Assembly (NCBI RefSeq): GCF_016863655.1
Contig: NZ_BOPH01000128.1
Location: 1 to 58,422 of the forward strand
From: Virgisporangium ochraceum
Lineage (GTDB): Bacteria; Actinomycetota; Actinomycetes; Mycobacteriales; Micromonosporaceae
Length of the DNA: 58,422 nt
Direction: 5' to 3'
Shown in pieces: positions 7,678-16,188 of the stretch; the stretch's first letter is position 1; each line of letters begins with the position of its first letter. Made by a program: the position numbers and the translations under genes. The notes under the pieces are model-generated. The model was not told the DNA's origin. It worked only from the letters and a program-made list of their open reading frames with translations, and searched no databases.

Positions 7678-8928
7678 ATGACCCCCACCGGGCCGACGCC
7701 CGACCCGGATCCGTCAGCGCCACCACCGGCGGCTCCGTACGCCGCCCCGTACCTGCCCCCTTCTCCTACGACGCCGGCGTGGCCGGCGGCCGAGCCGCCG
7801 GGTGCGCCTCCCGGTCCACGGCAGGACGTCGACCAGACGCGGTCGTTCGTCCGCGGGGTGTCCGCGCGGGTCCGGTCCGCCGACCAGAGCGAGCTCGTGC
7901 GGCGCGGGCGCGAGGCCGGCATGCGCCAGGTGCGGCAGGTCCGGTCGTCCGTCGGTGCCGTCGACACCGGACGCCTCGCCGCCGGCGCCGGGCAGGTGGG
8001 GCGCACCGCGGCCGCGCACGGGGTCAGGGCCGCGCGGCGGACCGTGTCGGCGGTCGCCGAGTTCGGCACGGGCATCGGGACGTTCTGGCGCGGCCTCTGG
8101 ACGTTCGTCACCCGGCCACTGCTGTGGCTGTACGCCCTGCTGCCCGCCGCGATCCTGTACGCGTTGACCCTCGCCAGCGAGGCCGCCGTGAACGTCGCCA
8201 CCCACCGGTTCGCCGAGTGGGTGGCCGGCTTCGCCGACGGGTGGTGGTCGGTGCTGCGGTGGATCGTCGAGTGGACCGTCCACTGGGGGGTCACCGCGCT
8301 GGCGTACACGGTGATGGGCTTCCTCGTCATCCCGTTGACCCTGTTCGTCGGCGCGCCGTTCTATGTGCTGACCGTGCGGTCGTTGGAGCGGCGGCTGGAG
8401 CCGGTCGGGCCACCACCCGGTTCCGGGTGGGCATCGACCAGCGTGTTCGTCATGTCCCAGACCGTCCTGCTGACGCTGGTGGTGGTGTTCGGCGGCCTCG
8501 TCGTGACGCCGGTGCTGCTCGTGCCCGGCGTGAACCTGCTCGCGGCCACGGTCGTCGCCGTGGTGCTCAACGGGTTCGTGGTCGGGCTGATCGCGGTCGG
8601 GCTGCCGTTGCACCACCGCGGGGTGACCGGTCGGCGTGATCACCTGCGCTACGCCTGGCGCAACCGGTGGGCGGTCGTCGGGTTCGGCGGCATGAGCGTG
8701 CTGGTGCTGGGCATCCCGTTCGCGCCGCTGCGCTGGCTGTCCGTGCCGGCCGTGTTCGTCGGCGCGGTTCTGCTGCACCGCCGCTTCCCCGCGGTCCCCT
8801 CGCTGCCGCAGGCACGGACGGCGCCGGCGCCGGCGCCGCAAGCATGGGCGGCGACGGCGCCGCCAGCGTGGACGCCGCCGGCGCCCACCGCGCCGGACCG
8901 TGATCCACATGGGCGGGCCATCGGCTAA
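7678..8928 (+). CDS. EI24 domain (CysZ-like) integral membrane protein
   Basis: 416 residues. Residues 1-60 are proline/alanine-rich and probably disordered in the cytoplasm. Four to six membrane segments follow (PLLWLYALLPAAILYALTLA near 145-165; VMGFLVIPLTLFVGAPFYVL; TVLLTLVVVFGGLVVTPVLL; the ILGIPFAPLR-like region near 350), as in the EI24/CysZ family, whose characterised member imports sulfate. The C-terminal ~50 residues are again Pro/Ala-rich with APAPAPQAW-type repeats. ATG 7678 has GGAG upstream, and a GACCGGC/GCCGGTC dyad lies at 7639-7657. Actinobacterial members are uncharacterised, so a transport role is only a family-level guess. Confidence 0.8.
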   Translation: MTPTGPTPDPDPSAPPPAAPYAAPYLPPSPTTPAWPAAEPPGAPPGPRQDVDQTRSFVRGVSARVRSADQSELVRRGREAGMRQVRQVRSSVGAVDTGRLAAGAGQVGRTAAAHGVRAARRTVSAVAEFGTGIGTFWRGLWTFVTRPLLWLYALLPAAILYALTLASEAAVNVATHRFAEWVAGFADGWWSVLRWIVEWTVHWGVTALAYTVMGFLVIPLTLFVGAPFYVLTVRSLERRLEPVGPPPGSGWASTSVFVMSQTVLLTLVVVFGGLVVTPVLLVPGVNLLAATVVAVVLNGFVVGLIAVGLPLHHRGVTGRRDHLRYAWRNRWAVVGFGGMSVLVLGIPFAPLRWLSVPAVFVGAVLLHRRFPAVPSLPQARTAPAPAPQAWAATAPPAWTPPAPTAPDRDPHGRAIG

Positions 8929-8994
8929 GGTGGGTTCCGGTGTGCCGGGAAGCCTGGTCGGCGACGTCGTCGTCGTGCCCTCGGAGGTTCACCC

Positions 8995-10266
8995 GTGTCG
9001 AAGTCCCGCCCCTTCCTCAGCCGCGGTAGCTGGCCGGAGGTCAGCCGGGTCGCAGACATCCTGCGTACCGAGTCGGTCGGCGGGATCCTGCTGCTCGTCG
9101 CCGCGGTGGTGGCCCTGGCGTGGGCGAACTCCCCCTGGCGGGCGTCGTACCACACGCTGAGCGAGACGACGGTCGGCCCGGCGGCGTGGCACCTGGACCT
9201 CAGCCTCGCCACGTGGGCGGCCGACGGTCTCCTCGCGATCTTCTTCTTCGTGGCCGGGCTGGAGCTCAAGCGCGAGTTCGTCGCCGGCGACCTGCGCGAC
9301 GTGCGCCGCGCGGCGCTGCCGGTGGCCGCGGCCGTCGGCGGGATGATCGTGCCGGCGCTGATCTACGTCGCGGTGGTCGCGGCCAGCGGAGCCGGTGACG
9401 CGCTGGCGGGCTGGGCGATCCCGGTCGCCACCGACATCGCCTTCGCGCTGGCCGTGCTCGCCGTGATCAGCACCCACCTGCCGGTCGCGCTGCGGACGTT
9501 CCTGCTCACGCTCGCCGTCGTCGACGACCTGCTCGGAATCATCGTCATCGGCGTCATCTACACCGACGACCTCGCGCTGCTCCCGCTGGCCGGAGCGCTG
9601 GTGCCCCTCGCGGTCTTCGCGGTCGGGCTGCGCTGGAAGCGGGTGCGCTGGCTGCTGATCGTCCCGGCCGTCGCGACCTGGCTGCTCGTGCACGAGTCGG
9701 GGGTGCACGCCACCGTCGCCGGGGTGCTGCTGGGTTTCGCGGTCCCGGTCGCCAGGAACGACACAGACCTCGCCGAGCGCATCGAGCGCCGCTGGCGGCC
9801 CCTCTCCGCCGGGGTCGCGGTTCCGGTGTTCGCGTTCTTCGCCGCCGGGGTCACGGTCGTCGGGACCGGCGGAGGCCACCTCACCGCACCCGTCACCGTC
9901 GCGGTGGCCGTGGCCCTCGTCGTCGGGAAGACCGTCGGCGTCCTCGGTGCCACGTGGGCGACGCAGCGGTTCACCCGCGCGCAGCTGTCCGCCGACCTGG
10001 CCTGGTGGGACGTGCTCGGGCTGTCGCTGCTGGCCGGGATGGGCTTCACCGTGTCGCTGCTGATCGGCGAGCTGGCGTTCGGCACCGGCAGCGACCGCAA
10101 CGACCAGGCCAAGATCGGGATCCTGCTGGGCTCGTTGCTGGCCGCCGCCGTCGCCGCCGTCGTCCTGCGGATCCGCAACCAGCGCTACCGGGACATCCGC
10201 GTCGCCGAGGAGCTCGACCTCGACGCCGACGGCATCCCGGACGTGTACCAGACCGACAAGCCCTAA
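8995..10266 (+). CDS. nhaA: Na+/H+ antiporter NhaA
   Basis: 423 residues, slightly longer than the ~388-residue E. coli protein because of N- and C-terminal tails. Family hallmarks are visible: LLLVAAVVALAWANSPW in the first membrane helix, FFFVAGLELKREFVAGDL, IPVATDIAFALAVLAV and the ion-binding Asp pair in LAVVDDLLGIIVIG. It exports sodium in exchange for protons across the cytoplasmic membrane. GTG 8995 is preceded by GGAGG. The stop codon overlaps that of the convergent esterase by 3 bp. Confidence 0.97.
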   Translation: MSKSRPFLSRGSWPEVSRVADILRTESVGGILLLVAAVVALAWANSPWRASYHTLSETTVGPAAWHLDLSLATWAADGLLAIFFFVAGLELKREFVAGDLRDVRRAALPVAAAVGGMIVPALIYVAVVAASGAGDALAGWAIPVATDIAFALAVLAVISTHLPVALRTFLLTLAVVDDLLGIIVIGVIYTDDLALLPLAGALVPLAVFAVGLRWKRVRWLLIVPAVATWLLVHESGVHATVAGVLLGFAVPVARNDTDLAERIERRWRPLSAGVAVPVFAFFAAGVTVVGTGGGHLTAPVTVAVAVALVVGKTVGVLGATWATQRFTRAQLSADLAWWDVLGLSLLAGMGFTVSLLIGELAFGTGSDRNDQAKIGILLGSLLAAAVAAVVLRIRNQRYRDIRVAEELDLDADGIPDVYQTDKP

Positions 10267-11513
10267 CCCCGCTGGCGGGCCATCCACTGCCAGATGTGCT
10301 GGCCGTCGATGCTCGGGTCGTTGCGCGCGACGTAGATCCACGACCAGTGGCCGGGGAACTGGTACCCGTTCCAGACGACGTGCTCGTACAGGGTGACCAG
10401 CGAGCCCGGGATCAGGTTGTGGGCGTGCACGGTGTTCGGCTCCGGCGGCACCGTGGTGTCGTCGAGCGAGGTGACGAGCCAGGTCGGCGTCGTGATGGCG
10501 CGCAGCTCGTCGTCGGTGATGAGCCGCTCTCCGCCCTGGAGGGCCTGGACCACCCCGCAGATGGGCACCGAGGCCGCGAACAGCTCGGGGTAGAACACCG
10601 TCATCTCCATGCTCATGTAGCCGCCGTTGCTGCAGCCGGCCACGTAGATCCGCCTGGGGTCGATGTCCTTGCGGCGCACCAGGTCCAGGATGATCTCGCG
10701 GATGAGCGGGGCGAAGCGCGGACCGTCCTGCATCCACGCCGAGAAGCTCTGCGGCGCGACGACGTACGCGCCGTCGAAGATCCGCTGGGCCTCGCGGGTG
10801 GCGAAGCCGAGCGCGCCGCGGTTGGCGCGCAGCGTCGTCTCGTTGTCGTAGTAGTTGTCCGGGAGCGAGGCGCCCTCGCCGCCGCCGTGCAGCCACACGA
10901 CGAGCGGACGCCGGCCGCGCGCCGACGGCGAGTACAGCCGGTACTTCATCCCGGAGCGCGAGGTGTGGTAGCTGAACGCGTCGACCTCGGGGTTCGACAG
11001 CCGGCCCTGCCTGAACGTGGAGATCGTCACGGGACGGCGCCGCACGGAGATCGGCGCGTTCTGGGTGATCGTGTAGACCAGCTTCAGCTGGACGTTGCGG
11101 CCCTTGCTGACGATGTAGCCGAGCGTGCCGCCGCCGACCTGGCCCTCCGCGGTGCTGAGGTCGAGCACGATGTCGCCGCGGCGGTCGACCCGGGCGGCGG
11201 TGACCGTGCGGTCGAGGTCGTACTCGCTGAAGATCAGGTCACCGGGCGCGAGCGGGAGCGGGCTGGTGGCCTTGGCGTGGACGGTGAACGTGCCGGTCGT
11301 CAGGCTGGCCGGGTCCACCGGTCCCAACCGCGACGTGTCGAGGGTGACCGACGTGACCTGCTCGCCCCCGTCGAGCACCTGCGCGTTGAGCGTGAACCCC
11401 ACGCTGCCGGTCGAGTGCCCGGCGTGTGCGGCGCCCGGCACTGTGAGGCCTGCGGCGGCGGCACCCGCGCCGGCGGCCAGGACGGTTCGACGGCTGATCG
11501 GCGGAGTAGCCAT
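10263..11513 (-). CDS. TAT-exported alpha/beta hydrolase (prolyl-oligopeptidase/PHB-depolymerase-like esterase)
   Basis: 416 residues from ATG 11513 (AAGGGG upstream). The N-terminus is a twin-arginine signal (SRRTVLAAGAGAAAAGLTV ending AHAG). Residues ~30-190 form a beta-rich accessory domain; the C-terminal half is an alpha/beta hydrolase with oxyanion segment WLHGGGEG, nucleophile Ser in VAGCSNGGYMS, acid in TSLDDTTVPP and a candidate His in PGHWSW. Enzymes of this kind act outside the cell on esters or peptides; the substrate is unknown. A LacI-type operator (11523-11536) overlaps its leader, suggesting carbon-source control. Confidence 0.88.
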   Translation of the reverse strand: MATPPISRRTVLAAGAGAAAAGLTVPGAAHAGHSTGSVGFTLNAQVLDGGEQVTSVTLDTSRLGPVDPASLTTGTFTVHAKATSPLPLAPGDLIFSEYDLDRTVTAARVDRRGDIVLDLSTAEGQVGGGTLGYIVSKGRNVQLKLVYTITQNAPISVRRRPVTISTFRQGRLSNPEVDAFSYHTSRSGMKYRLYSPSARGRRPLVVWLHGGGEGASLPDNYYDNETTLRANRGALGFATREAQRIFDGAYVVAPQSFSAWMQDGPRFAPLIREIILDLVRRKDIDPRRIYVAGCSNGGYMSMEMTVFYPELFAASVPICGVVQALQGGERLITDDELRAITTPTWLVTSLDDTTVPPEPNTVHAHNLIPGSLVTLYEHVVWNGYQFPGHWSWIYVARNDPSIDGQHIWQWMARQRG

Positions 11514-11522
11514 TCGGACCCC

Positions 11523-11536
11523 TTCTATCGATTGAA
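11523..11536. promoter_or_regulatory. LacI-type operator upstream of esterase
   Basis: TTCTATCGATTGAA is a 14-bp dyad with the central CpG typical of LacI-family operators and 12 of 14 positions symmetric. It lies immediately upstream of the esterase ribosome-binding site. The 12-mer TATCGATTGAAT (11526-11537) recurs in reverse orientation at 43022-43033, upstream of the LacI-like gene at 41877-42920. Confidence 0.5.
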
Positions 11537-11680
11537 TCCAAGTGATCCAGCGAAGTCGGTCTATCACACGCGGCTCGCCTGATGGAAGAGGTGAGCAGAT
11601 CCGTGGACGAGCGAAGCCCCTGTTGTCGACAATCCCGCCGGGCCGGCGCCACTCGCGGTCGCACCGTTGTCGAGGCGTAC

Positions 11681-11756
11681 GCCGATCTTGCAGTTGTGGC
11701 CTCCCTCAAAACATGACATGTCCGCCAATAGTGGCGGCCACAAGTGCAAGATCGGC
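11681..11756. repeat. REP-like palindrome with nested hairpin
   Basis: Two 21-bp arms (11681-11701 and 11736-11756) are inverted copies differing at one position; their outer part reads GCCGATCTTGCA. A second inverted repeat, CCGCCA/TGGCGG, sits inside at 11722-11737. It lies between divergently transcribed genes, so it is not a terminator for either. A related stretch, GATCTTGGACACTTGTG, occurs at the very end of the window (58399-58415). A dispersed intergenic element is the most likely explanation. Confidence 0.6.
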
Positions 11757-11797
11757 GGAGAGGGGGGCGTCCCGGGGCCGCGGGTAGGGTGGCGGTC

Positions 11798-12541
11798 GTG
11801 CGGCAGGAGGACATCTGGGACGAACGCACCGCGCGGCGGTACGACACCCCCGGCACGGGCATGTTCGCCCCGGAGGTGCTGGGTCCCGCGGTCGACCGGC
11901 TGGCCGGGCTCGCGGGCGCCGGACCGGCGTTGGAGTTCGCGATCGGCACCGGACGCGTGGCCGTGCCGCTGGCCGAGCGGGGTGTGCCGGTCAGCGGCGT
12001 CGAGCTGTCGCGGCCGATGGTCGACCAGCTGCGCACGAAGGTCGACGAGCGCACCGTTCCCGTGGTGATCGGCGACATGGCGAGCGCGACCGTGCCGGGG
12101 CGCTTCACGCTGGTCTATCTCGTGTTCAACACCATCGCGAACCTGCTCACCCAGCGCGAGCAGGTGGCCTGCTTCCGCAACGCCGCCCGCCACCTCGGAC
12201 CCGGTGGACGGTTCGTCATCGAGCTGTGGGTGCCCGAGCTGCGCAAGCTGCCGCCGGGCCAGCGCGCGCTCGTGTTCACCGCCGAGGACGGCTACGTCGG
12301 GCTCGACACCTACGACGTGCTGCGCCAGCACGTGGTGTCGCACCACTTCCGCTTCGATCCCGCCGGTGGCCCGGAGGCGGAGGTCTTCCGGACCCCGCAG
12401 CGCTACATCTGGCCGGCCGAGCTCGACCTCATGGCCCAGCTGGCCGGCTTCGAGCTGGAGAGCCGCCACGCCGACTGGGCCGGCGCGGAGTTCGTGGCCG
12501 ACTCGCCGTCGCACGTGTCGGTCTACCGGCTGCCCACCTGA
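11798..12541 (+). CDS. class I SAM-dependent methyltransferase
   Basis: 247 residues with a Rossmann methyltransferase core: motif I ALEFAIGTGRVAVPLAERG, acidic end of strand 2 in GVELS, motif with GDMAS, and the post-motif LVFNTIANLLTQ plus HLGPGGRFVIELWVP. The substrate cannot be inferred. GTG 11798 is chosen because TAGGGT lies exactly 7 nt upstream, the pattern of leaderless actinobacterial transcripts; an in-frame GTG 9 nt earlier is the alternative. Convergent with the small gene at 12568. Confidence 0.9.
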   Translation: MRQEDIWDERTARRYDTPGTGMFAPEVLGPAVDRLAGLAGAGPALEFAIGTGRVAVPLAERGVPVSGVELSRPMVDQLRTKVDERTVPVVIGDMASATVPGRFTLVYLVFNTIANLLTQREQVACFRNAARHLGPGGRFVIELWVPELRKLPPGQRALVFTAEDGYVGLDTYDVLRQHVVSHHFRFDPAGGPEAEVFRTPQRYIWPAELDLMAQLAGFELESRHADWAGAEFVADSPSHVSVYRLPT

Positions 12542-12567
12542 TCGGTGCCAGCGGCGGTGTCGGGTGG

Positions 12568-12753
12568 CTAGGCCGGCAGGTACCGCCCGTGCCACTCGGC
12601 GAACTGCTTGCCGTACCGCTCGGTGGCCGCGGCCACGATCGCGTCGGGGTCGTCGGGCGGGTTGAGGCCGAACTCCGCGGCCAGCCAGGCGACGTAGGCC
12701 CCGTGGCCGGCGCTGTGCTCGTCGTCCGGGACCCTAGCGGGACCCGCCGACAT
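12568..12753 (-). CDS. small hypothetical protein downstream of FhuF-like gene
   Basis: 61 residues, helical, with HGAYVAWLAAEFGLNPPDDP and a C-terminal YGKQFAEWHGRYLPA. I do not recognise the family. The only plausible start (ATG 12753) overlaps the end of the FhuF-like gene by 20 bp in another frame, with GGGGAA directly upstream, so the pair may be coupled. The high third-position GC supports coding. Possibly a small partner of the iron-sulfur protein, from context only. Confidence 0.6.
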   Translation of the reverse strand: MSAGPARVPDDEHSAGHGAYVAWLAAEFGLNPPDDPDAIVAAATERYGKQFAEWHGRYLPA

Positions 12754-13477
12754 TTCCCCGGCGCAGCAGCACGCAGTCACCGCAGTAGCCGCCGCCCGGG
12801 ATCCGGTAGTACAGGCAGCAGTTGTGCCGTTCGAGCACCCACCGCGCCGGACCCGACCGGCGCACCGACGCCGCACCGGCGAGCGGCGCGCGCGCGAGGA
12901 GCCGTTCCACCACCCGACCGGCCCGGTCCGCCCGGGCCGGACGCGTACCCGACAGCATCGTGACCGCCCCGCCGAGGGCCGACGCCACGTTGCCGGTCAG
13001 CACCTTCGGCGACAGGCGGAACCGGTCCCGGAACGCCGCCAGCACCGGACCGACGAGCCCGTCCACGACGGCCTCCGTGAACGCGGCCGCGACCGCCGCG
13101 TCGTCCAGCGCCCGCGTGTCGACGGCGTCGACCGCCGACCAGCCCACCGGCAGCGGCCCGCCCGCGACCGCGCGCCACCACGTGCCGTCGGGTCGCGGCA
13201 CCGGCAGCACCTCCGCGAGAGCGACCGCGGCCAGTGGCGCCGACACCAGCCGCGACATCATCCCGAGCGACAGGATCGACGCGGCCACCCGCTCCGGCAC
13301 CGGCCCCGACCGGCCGACGAGCGCCGCCCGGGTCACCGCGACCCGCCCGGCCAGCACGTCGGGGTCGGCGAGGTCGGCGAACGGCTGCCAGCCGGCGGGC
13401 GAGCGCACCTCGTCCCACGCGAAGTACGGACCCACGGCGCCGGCCGCGGCCAGGGCAGCCGAGACCCGGGACTCCAT
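12734..13477 (-). CDS. FhuF-like [2Fe-2S] ferric-siderophore reductase family protein
   Basis: 247 residues. The C-terminus has the cysteine pattern of FhuF-type proteins: HNCCLYYRIPGGGYCGDCVL, i.e. CC-x10-C-x2-C, which ligates a [2Fe-2S] cluster. Upstream is the usual helical body (ASILSLGMMSRLVSAPLAAV). FhuF reduces ferric iron in siderophore complexes in the cytoplasm. No siderophore transporter lies nearby; the closest candidate for a binding protein is the B12-type protein at 52384, too far away to argue an operon. ATG 13477 is used. Confidence 0.82.
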   Translation of the reverse strand: MESRVSAALAAAGAVGPYFAWDEVRSPAGWQPFADLADPDVLAGRVAVTRAALVGRSGPVPERVAASILSLGMMSRLVSAPLAAVALAEVLPVPRPDGTWWRAVAGGPLPVGWSAVDAVDTRALDDAAVAAAFTEAVVDGLVGPVLAAFRDRFRLSPKVLTGNVASALGGAVTMLSGTRPARADRAGRVVERLLARAPLAGAASVRRSGPARWVLERHNCCLYYRIPGGGYCGDCVLLRRGNVGGSR

Positions 13478-13486
13478 CCGCCGAGC

Positions 13487-13960
13487 CTACGGCAGCCGCG
13501 GTTCGCCGTTCTCCAGGTAGGCGACCGTGCCCGCCGACCGGGCGGCGCACGCCGAAGCGAGCCTCCGGGCGAGCACCGGTGGCAGCCGCTGCACCGCCTC
13601 GGCGGGTGTGCACCAGGCGAGGCCGCGCAGCTCGTCGGCCGGCAGCCGCAGGGCCGCGATCTCGTCGCCGGCGAGCACTCCCCCGTCGAAGACGAAGACG
13701 AGGCACTCGGTGCGGCCCGGACGCGGCGGCGACCAGTCGACCGCGAGCAGCCGCCCGACCGGCGCGGTGCGGCCCAGTTCCTCCGCCACCTCGCGGCACG
13801 CCCCCGTGTACGGCGACTCGTCGGTCTCGACCGCGCCGCCGGGGAGCTCCCACTCCGGCTTGTACGTCGGCTCGACGAGCAGCACCCGGTCGTCGGTGTC
13901 GAAGAACAGCACCGTGGCGGCCACCCGCTTACGCGGCAGGACGGTGTCGTCGAAGCCCAT
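13487..13960 (-). CDS. Nudix hydrolase
   Basis: 157 residues with an intact Nudix box: GGAVETDESPYTGACREVAE followed by ELG, matching Gx5Ex7REUxEExGU. The N-terminal strand KRVAATVLFFDTDDRVLLVE is typical. Nudix enzymes hydrolyse nucleoside diphosphates linked to another group; the substrate is not predictable here. It overlaps the upstream MFS gene by 32 bp, suggesting one transcript from the LacI/MFS promoter region. Confidence 0.92.
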   Translation of the reverse strand: MGFDDTVLPRKRVAATVLFFDTDDRVLLVEPTYKPEWELPGGAVETDESPYTGACREVAEELGRTAPVGRLLAVDWSPPRPGRTECLVFVFDGGVLAGDEIAALRLPADELRGLAWCTPAEAVQRLPPVLARRLASACAARSAGTVAYLENGEPRLP

Positions 13961-15116
13961 CCCGAAACTCTAGGGCCCACCGCAGGACCGGAACGGCGAG
14001 CACCGCCAGGGCCACCCCGAGTCCCGCGACGGCCACCATGGCCCCGCGCAGCCCGACCGCGTCGGAGAACCGCCCGACGTACACCGGTCCCAGAAGAAAG
14101 CCCACATAGGACACGGTCGAGACGATCGACGTGGCCCGACCCCGGCGGGCCTCGTCGACACCGCGCGACGCGATCCCGACGAGCGTCGGGAACAGCACCG
14201 CCGTTCCCGCGGCGGCGACGACCAGCCCGAACGCGGCGACGGCCAGGGTCGGCGCGGCCGCGATGACCACCGCGCCGACGGCGGCACCCGTCGCGCCGGC
14301 GAGCAGCACGGTGCGGTCGTGTTCGCCCGACAGGCCGCCGGCGGCGAACCGGGTGACGGCGACCGTCGCCGCGAACACCGCGGGTGCCACCGCGCTCAGC
14401 CCGAGCCCGGAGCCGAGCTCGTCGTGGGCGAACACCGCGCTCCAGCTCTGGTGCGCGTTCTCGCTGGCGAACGCGAGCGCGCCGAGCAGCCCGATGAGCA
14501 CGAACGGCGCGATCCGCGCGGTACGCGCCGGGCCGTCGGTGGTCGCTGCCGTCGCGGCGGCGGGCCGCGCCGCGGGCAGGGAGATCGCGAGGGAGATCGC
14601 CGCCGACAGTGACAGCGCCGCGACCACGGCGAAAGGCAGGGAGACGGGCCGCCCGGCGGCCGAGGACAGCCCCGTCGCCAGGCTTCCCAGCACCACGAAA
14701 CCGGAGAACACGCCGTGCGCCCGCGTGATGACGGGCCGGCCGGCGTCCTTCTCGGCCCGCCCGGCGACCGCGTTCATGGCGACGTCGGCCGCGCCGCTGG
14801 TGGCGCCGACGACCGCCAGCCCGACGCACAGGCCGACCTGGTTCACCGCGGCAAAAGCCAGCCCCGCGCCGGTGACGCCCAGGGCGGCGATCAGCACGGC
14901 GGCCAGCCGCAGCCCCCAGCGGTCCAGGGCGCGGCCGGTGATCAGCATCGCCGGCAGCGCGCCGGCGCCGACGAACAGCAGCGCCGTGCCGAGCTGACCG
15001 TCGGTGACGCCCGCCTGCTCCTGCACCCGGGGCACCGAGGCGCCCCAGACCCCCCAGAAGGCACCGAACGCGGCGAACGCGACATACGCCGCCCTGACCG
15101 AGCCACCGAATTGCAT
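13929..15116 (-). CDS. MFS transporter
   Basis: 395 residues with about twelve hydrophobic helices (AAYVAFAAFGAFWGVWGASV, LLFVGAGALPAMLITGRALD with the RALDRWG loop, and a C-terminal LGVALAVLAVPVLRWAL). The GRALDRWGLR segment matches the conserved loop between helices 2 and 3 of major facilitator proteins. Probably an exporter or sugar/drug permease; substrate unknown. ATG 15116 has no ribosome-binding site but TATCGT 7 nt upstream, so the message is probably leaderless. It diverges from a LacI regulator 31 bp away, which presumably controls it. Confidence 0.9.
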   Translation of the reverse strand: MQFGGSVRAAYVAFAAFGAFWGVWGASVPRVQEQAGVTDGQLGTALLFVGAGALPAMLITGRALDRWGLRLAAVLIAALGVTGAGLAFAAVNQVGLCVGLAVVGATSGAADVAMNAVAGRAEKDAGRPVITRAHGVFSGFVVLGSLATGLSSAAGRPVSLPFAVVAALSLSAAISLAISLPAARPAAATAATTDGPARTARIAPFVLIGLLGALAFASENAHQSWSAVFAHDELGSGLGLSAVAPAVFAATVAVTRFAAGGLSGEHDRTVLLAGATGAAVGAVVIAAAPTLAVAAFGLVVAAAGTAVLFPTLVGIASRGVDEARRGRATSIVSTVSYVGFLLGPVYVGRFSDAVGLRGAMVAVAGLGVALAVLAVPVLRWALEFRDGLRRHRPAA

Positions 15117-15147
15117 ATGTTTAACGATACACAACTACGATGTACCC
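15117..15147. promoter_or_regulatory. overlapping divergent leaderless promoters with LacI-type operator
   Basis: Only 31 bp separate the MFS and LacI starts. TGTTTAACGATACACA (15118-15133) is symmetric at 12 of 16 positions around a central CG. On the minus strand TATCGT lies 7 nt before the MFS ATG; on the plus strand TACGAT (15136-15141) lies 6 nt before the LacI GTG. A repressor on the dyad would cover the MFS -10 box and lie just upstream of its own -10. Confidence 0.6.
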
Positions 15148-16188
15148 GTGAAACGCGTGACGCTCGCCCAGGTGGCCGAGGCGGCCGGGGTGTCGGTGAT
15201 GACCGCCTCGTACACCTACAACCGGCCGGCCCGGGTGTCGGACGACGCCCGCGCGCGGGTCCTCGCCGCCGCCGACCGGCTCGGCTACGCGGGCCCCGAC
15301 CCGAGCGCCCGGTCGCTGCGCCGCGGCAGCACCCGCACCCTCGGTGTCGTCCTGGGCGAGCACCTGACCTACGCGTTCGACGACCCGCAGGCGGTCCGGT
15401 TCCTGGCCGGCATCGCCGACGTCTGCGCCGGTGCCGGCTACGGCATGACGATCCTGCCGATCACCGGCGCCGACGACGACGTCCCGCGCGTCCGGGCCGC
15501 CGCCGTCGACGGCTTCATCGTGTGGACCACCGCCGACGACGACCCGGTGCTCGCCGCGGTGCGCTCGACGAAGCGCCCGGCCGTCGTCCACGGCGGACCC
15601 GCGGTGGCCGGCCTCGGGCTGGTGTCCATCGACAACCGGGCCGCCGCCCGGGCGATCGGCGCGGTCGCGTTCGCCGGTGCCCGCCGCCCGGCCGTGGTCA
15701 GCTTCCCGCTGTCGCGGGAGCGGATCAGCACCGTCGTACGCGGCCCGGATCCGGCGCCGGTCCTGTTCCCGGTCACCCGCGAACGCCTCGAGGGCTACCG
15801 CGACGCGGCCGACGACCTGGGACTCGCGTGGACGGACGTCACCGTCGCGGTCTGCTCCCGCAACGACGGCGCCGAGGCCGCCCGCCTGGCCGCCGCCCTG
15901 TTCGACGCCACCGACCCGCCCGACGCGGTCGCCGCGATGGGCGACCTGCTCGCCGCCGGCGTGCTCGACGCCGCCCGCGCGGCCGGCCGCGCCGTCCCGT
16001 CGCAGGTCGCCGTCACCGGCTGGGACGACGCGGCCGTCGCCGCGGACCTCGGGCTGACCACCGTGGCGCAGTCGCTGCGCGACCAGGGCGCCGCCTGCGC
16101 GCGGGCCGCACTCGGCGCGACGCCGGCCCGGTCGGCGGGCCCGCCGGCCGCGCCGTGGTCGATCGTCCGCCGCGGCAGCACCCGCTAG
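15148..16188 (+). CDS. LacI-family transcriptional regulator
   Basis: 346 residues. The N-terminal helix-turn-helix is KRVTLAQVAEAAGVSVMTAS with the hinge RVLAAADRLGYAGPDPSARS, followed by a periplasmic-binding-like effector domain (RTLGVVLGEHL ... AVTGWDDAAVAADLGLTTVA). Such proteins repress sugar or efflux genes until a small ligand binds. It starts 31 bp from the divergent MFS gene and an LacI-type dyad lies between them, so local autoregulation and control of the transporter is likely. Its stop codon shares a CTAG with that of the convergent gene. Confidence 0.94.
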   Translation: MKRVTLAQVAEAAGVSVMTASYTYNRPARVSDDARARVLAAADRLGYAGPDPSARSLRRGSTRTLGVVLGEHLTYAFDDPQAVRFLAGIADVCAGAGYGMTILPITGADDDVPRVRAAAVDGFIVWTTADDDPVLAAVRSTKRPAVVHGGPAVAGLGLVSIDNRAAARAIGAVAFAGARRPAVVSFPLSRERISTVVRGPDPAPVLFPVTRERLEGYRDAADDLGLAWTDVTVAVCSRNDGAEAARLAAALFDATDPPDAVAAMGDLLAAGVLDAARAAGRAVPSQVAVTGWDDAAVAADLGLTTVAQSLRDQGAACARAALGATPARSAGPPAAPWSIVRRGSTR

